DNA from: Antitrichia curtipendula
Lineage: Eukaryota > Streptophyta > Bryopsida > Hypnales > Leucodontaceae
NCBI GenBank assembly: GCA_951230915.1
Contig: OX579635.1
Location: forward strand, 19,158,001-19,222,000
Direction of reading: 5' to 3'
DNA: 64,000 nt
Position 1 is the stretch's first letter. The number at the start of each line of letters is the position of its first letter. Shown piece by piece: positions 61,300 to 64,000 of the stretch. Below the pieces are notes generated by a model. The model saw only the letters and a program-made list of their open reading frames with translations, did not search any database and was not told where the DNA came from. The translations under genes were made by a program, and so were the position numbers.

Positions 61300-61930
61300 C
61301 AAGTATGTGCACCTTAAACTCTAGGTAGGTTAACCCTCAACTCTATGCAAATAGATGCACACCCTATCAGATGCAAGAAAGACCCAATCAGGTGACATTA
61401 AATCCTTTTGCATACAAGCAACTGCAAGATAACCCTATCCAAATGCAAACAAATCCTAGACTTGACCATGAACTCTGTGTAATGGTTGCAAATCCTATTT
61501 GATCACCAAAAATACCAATCAAATGTAATTAAATTCCATTAGATGCACAAAAATCCTATCATGTAGAAGACAATACTATGCCAAACACATTAAAGCTTAA
61601 TCCTTAAACGTCGAGGCGGCCGTTTTGCGGCCGATGAATGATAAGAGAGTTTCTTGTGTAGGACAAAAGTGCAACTATTCATCCTCCAAATTTTATGAGA
61701 AAAGGAAAGATCATCTACAATAGCTTGACTTCCAATGAGTGCTTTTGCATTATTTTAATCCAACAATTTACACGGTGTCAAAAGAGATGATTTCCACGGT
61801 TATGAGCCTGTCATTTAAGGGTTAACTAGGTGCAAGCGAATCCTAGTAGGGGATCCTAAACCCGGGCAAGTGCAAGCAAACCCTAGCCAGGTGCACCTGA
61901 ACCCTTCTAACCACGTGAAGCAAAACGTAA
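61300..61930 (+). repeat. Decayed minisatellite, motif near AGGTGCAAGCAAATCCTAG
   Basis: Variants of a motif of about 20 bp (ATGCAAACAAATCCTAG, GGTGCAAGCGAATCCTAG, AGTGCAAGCAAACCCTAG, CAGGTGCACCTGAACCC) recur about a dozen times in 61310-61590 and 61825-61915. A non-repeat gap separates the two parts. Confidence 0.45.
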
Positions 61931-61974
61931 ACCAATTTATGCAAAACGAAAACAAAGAACTTATGTCGTACGTA

Positions 61975-62088
61975 CCAGACTCTAAATCCTAATCCCGCTT
62001 CCGCCAAGATGGAAGGTTCCAATCCCTCAACCTCCAAGTCCAATTGCAAATAACCCGGCAGTGCTGCTTGGATCCAAATTTTGTTCAT
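61975..62088 (-). other. Possible orphan first exon
   Basis: On the minus strand an ATG at 62088 opens MNKIWIQAALPGYLQLDLEV and runs to a good donor GTCTG/GTACGTAC near 61975. The surrounding 61350-62640 is GC-richer, with AACCCTA motifs and a CACGTG near 61910. No family was recognised and no second exon was found, so this may be a gene relic. Confidence 0.3.
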
Positions 62089-62804
62089 GGAAATTGAGCA
62101 CGATGGTATAACTATTAAACCCTAACCGGTTAACCTCGCCCTTGAGATTTCATACTCCACTGAAAAACCCAAAATCCTACATGATAATCTGCTAAAACCC
62201 TCACAAAACTAACCCATCTTTCATAGTTCAATGCTAAACCACAAATACTCGCCGAGAATCTGCTAAAATTGTAACCCTAAACCTTCAGCTTCAATAGTTG
62301 AGTGCAAAATCCCAGACAGTCAATGATAATCTAGTTTCAGGGCTCTTGCGCCTCCAATCCTCCTCACCTGCATCCCAATGCAAGTAGCCCTAGCAAGATG
62401 AAAGCAAAACATTTGCTCTATTACTCCATAGCTGAACACCCTTTGCAAAATTGAAAGGCGTCGGATAGGAAAAGGAGCAGAACGACATTCGCGGCCCTAA
62501 ACCCTAAACAGTGAATCAATCTCCAACGTCTCTGTACGCCCAATCTCCGCCATACACATGTACAGCCGGGCCAATGGGTCTGCCCATCCCAGCATAGGCT
62601 GGCCTCTAACACTGCAACTTCACAAAAAAGGGCAAAAAACGGAATTTTAAGAACATACCGCCTTAGATAACCACTTTATATACACATTTACTGAAGCCAA
62701 CATATCAAAATTTGAACTCTTAGTATGTGAAATGAAGCCCCAAACTTTGCATGCACTTCTGGATATATAATAGTCCATAAACAAAAATTTAAGGATACTA
62801 CTCT
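62089..62804. other. GC-richer stretch, no recognised gene
   Basis: AACCCTA-like motifs recur (62118, 62270, 62495). A 63-codon minus-strand frame at 62421-62612 is Cys/Trp-rich but resembles nothing known to me. It ends at the border of the duplicated block at 62805. Confidence 0.35.
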
Positions 62805-63779
62805 CTATGGCACAACTGAACATTGTGCTGCATGAAGGAGATCCGTGCGCGAGACTAAGAATCGTACAAAAAGTCTCACAGAGTACATATTCAGTCAGAA
62901 TGTGGAAGATTTCCACATCACAGAGCGCAAGGGACCATGGTTAAGGTTCCACTTAGCTCACAAAAACAGCTCAAGGCCTCTACATGAATGATTACTCACA
63001 ATCAACAGTCTGTGTCTCTTGTAATTTGCTACTCGAACTCACTCAAGCCGAGTCTGGAACAGCACGGAATGATTATACGGTTTGCCAAGCCGGTTTAAGA
63101 ACACAAAAAATCATCTGAAAACTGGCTTTGAAGTTGGCTTCGAAGGACTAAGTCTTACATTCATGATTCTTACATACAACGGATGCTTCTGCACGTTGTC
63201 ATCGCTCCTCTGTTTCACGATTATCTTGCCCTGTGACAGCGAAGAATTGAAAAGCTTTCCTTGCACAGAATAGAGTACAATCCGCAAATTAGCACCGGAA
63301 ATTTACATCACCTACGTCACTGGCCTATCACACAAATTAAGTGGAGTATACACTGAAACCCGCTGCCCCCAGTCACTGCCAAAATTCTTGTAGGAAACAA
63401 TTGTGCTAACACAATGACGGATCAACTGTGAATCGGGAGATGAATTCTGGGTGGAAGCCTCGGGCTTATATACACTTGTTAGTGGGAGGTTAACCCTAAG
63501 TTAACCGTAATGGAGCGGGGATGAGAAGCATCCAGGGCTCGTTATCTGGAACCCTAAGCCCTATTAACGTAAGTGTCAACAATTCTCACACTAAAAATCC
63601 ATGCTCTGCAGCATGCTACGAGGTTGAGAATCTATGGCCTGGTTTCGAAAGTGCACCAATCGAGCGAAGTGGGCACAAAGCACAAGCACCACCAGGACCT
63701 GTGCTACCCTCCATTCGTTCAAAGTTTTGAAGGCGTCATGTCAGGGCAGATTTTCCGCAAGGACAGATTAGTTTCATAT

Positions 63780-63945
63780 ATGGGAAACTTTGTTAAAATG
63801 GCGGTATTCCATACATCCGGTTTCCATTCATTTAGCTCTAAAGTCTAGGACTAACTGGTATAGATTTCAGAAGGCCCCGTGCCACGGTCTAAACGTGAAA
63901 GTGCCAAGTTTGTGAAATACCGCCATTTTAGCGAAACTTTGGTTC
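63780..63945. mobile_element. MITE, family F1, copy 5, inside the paralogous TIR-gene 3' end
   Basis: The left end ATGGGAAACTTTGTTAAAATGGC and the inverted inner part of the right end (CCGCCATTTTAGCGAAACTTT) identify it. The outermost bases of the right end have changed. It is the shortest F1 copy here, with a single TAGATTTCAGA segment inside. Confidence 0.75.
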
Positions 63946-64000
63946 TGATCTTTGAAATGAAAGTGTCTCTATCAACACTTCTCACAGCCTGACGTGGATC
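63851..64000 (-). CDS. 3' end of a second TIR/pseudo-GTPase gene (partial)
   Basis: Read from the window edge, the frame starts DPRQAVRSVDRDTFISKI, matching DPRPVLSVDRDSFVSKI of the first copy with one extra codon. It then continues through F1 MITE sequence (KVSLKWRYF...) to a TAG at 63851-63853. The rest of the gene lies outside the window, so whether it is intact is unknown. Only about the first 20 residues are ancestral coding sequence; the rest comes from the MITE. Confidence 0.7.
   Translation of the reverse strand, partial: DPRQAVRSVDRDTFISKIRTKVSLKWRYFTNLALSRLDRGTGPSEIYTS

Larger units (their letters stand above)
62805..64000. repeat. Segmental duplication, copy 2
   Basis: Matches 35455-36480 in the same orientation and continues past the window edge. 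It carries an extra stretch of about 200 bp (63376-63580) with microhomology ATTCT at its borders and an F1 MITE. It lacks the CACTA-like MITE of copy 1. Confidence 0.9.

Noticed and set aside
61275..61310. C-rich run as a telomere-like or G-quadruplex signal
   Set aside because: The seven-base run is simply the terminus of the inverted-repeat element starting at 60738.
1..64000. CRISPR arrays, bacterial operons or Shine-Dalgarno sites
   Set aside because: No regularly spaced short repeats of that kind occur, and the genes are intron-containing plant genes.

Overview
This window looks like nuclear DNA of a seed plant, most likely a gymnosperm. It is AT-rich and gene-poor, its few genes are split by canonical GT-AG introns, and most of the rest is decayed transposons, inverted repeats and MITEs. 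The gymnosperm guess rests on how the TIR domain reads and on the sparse layout; it is inference. No organelle, bacterial or viral gene was recognised.

Three gene loci can be assembled exon by exon. (1) 23105-25127, plus strand: an endosulfine/ARPP-19-like gene carrying the FDSADW PP2A-B55 inhibitor motif. (2) 36373-39733, minus strand: a three-exon gene whose phases fit exactly. It joins an immune-type TIR domain through a short acidic linker to a domain resembling a GTPase with its nucleotide-binding motifs destroyed. (3) 49061-54011, plus strand: an eight-coding-exon amino acid transporter of the LHT class. The last bases, 63851-64000 on the minus strand, are the 3' end of a second copy of gene 2, inside a duplicated block of about 1 kb (35455-36480 versus 62805-64000).

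The most unusual locus is the TIR/pseudo-GTPase pair. Both copies had the last coding codons rewritten by different MITEs inserted a few codons apart. In copy 1 a 195-bp CACTA-like MITE (36211-36405) supplies ten residues and the stop codon, and copy 2 preserves its exact empty site. In copy 2 a member of another MITE family (63780-63945) supplies the C-terminus.

Layout: 1-1370 AT-rich; 1371-4704 a complete but dead PIF/Harbinger element with TAA target duplications; 4708-9569 featureless; 9570-11025 an inverted-repeat element; 11370-12135 a decayed tandem array; 12930-15305 a giant foldback; 17178-19199 a 674-codon transposon-type frame broken only by TAG and TGA stops; 20490-21517 repeats and a MITE; 22755-25127 the endosulfine gene; 27060-27610 repeats; 29270-30400 LINE remains on the minus strand; 33466-33823 a Stowaway MITE; 35224-35339 a strong hairpin; 35455-39831 the TIR gene and flank; 42265-42980 and 43880-44265 inverted-repeat elements; 46966-54011 the transporter with triplicated 5' modules; 54200-62090 repeats and scraps; 62805-64000 the second TIR-gene 3' end. 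All boundaries and similarities were judged by eye.
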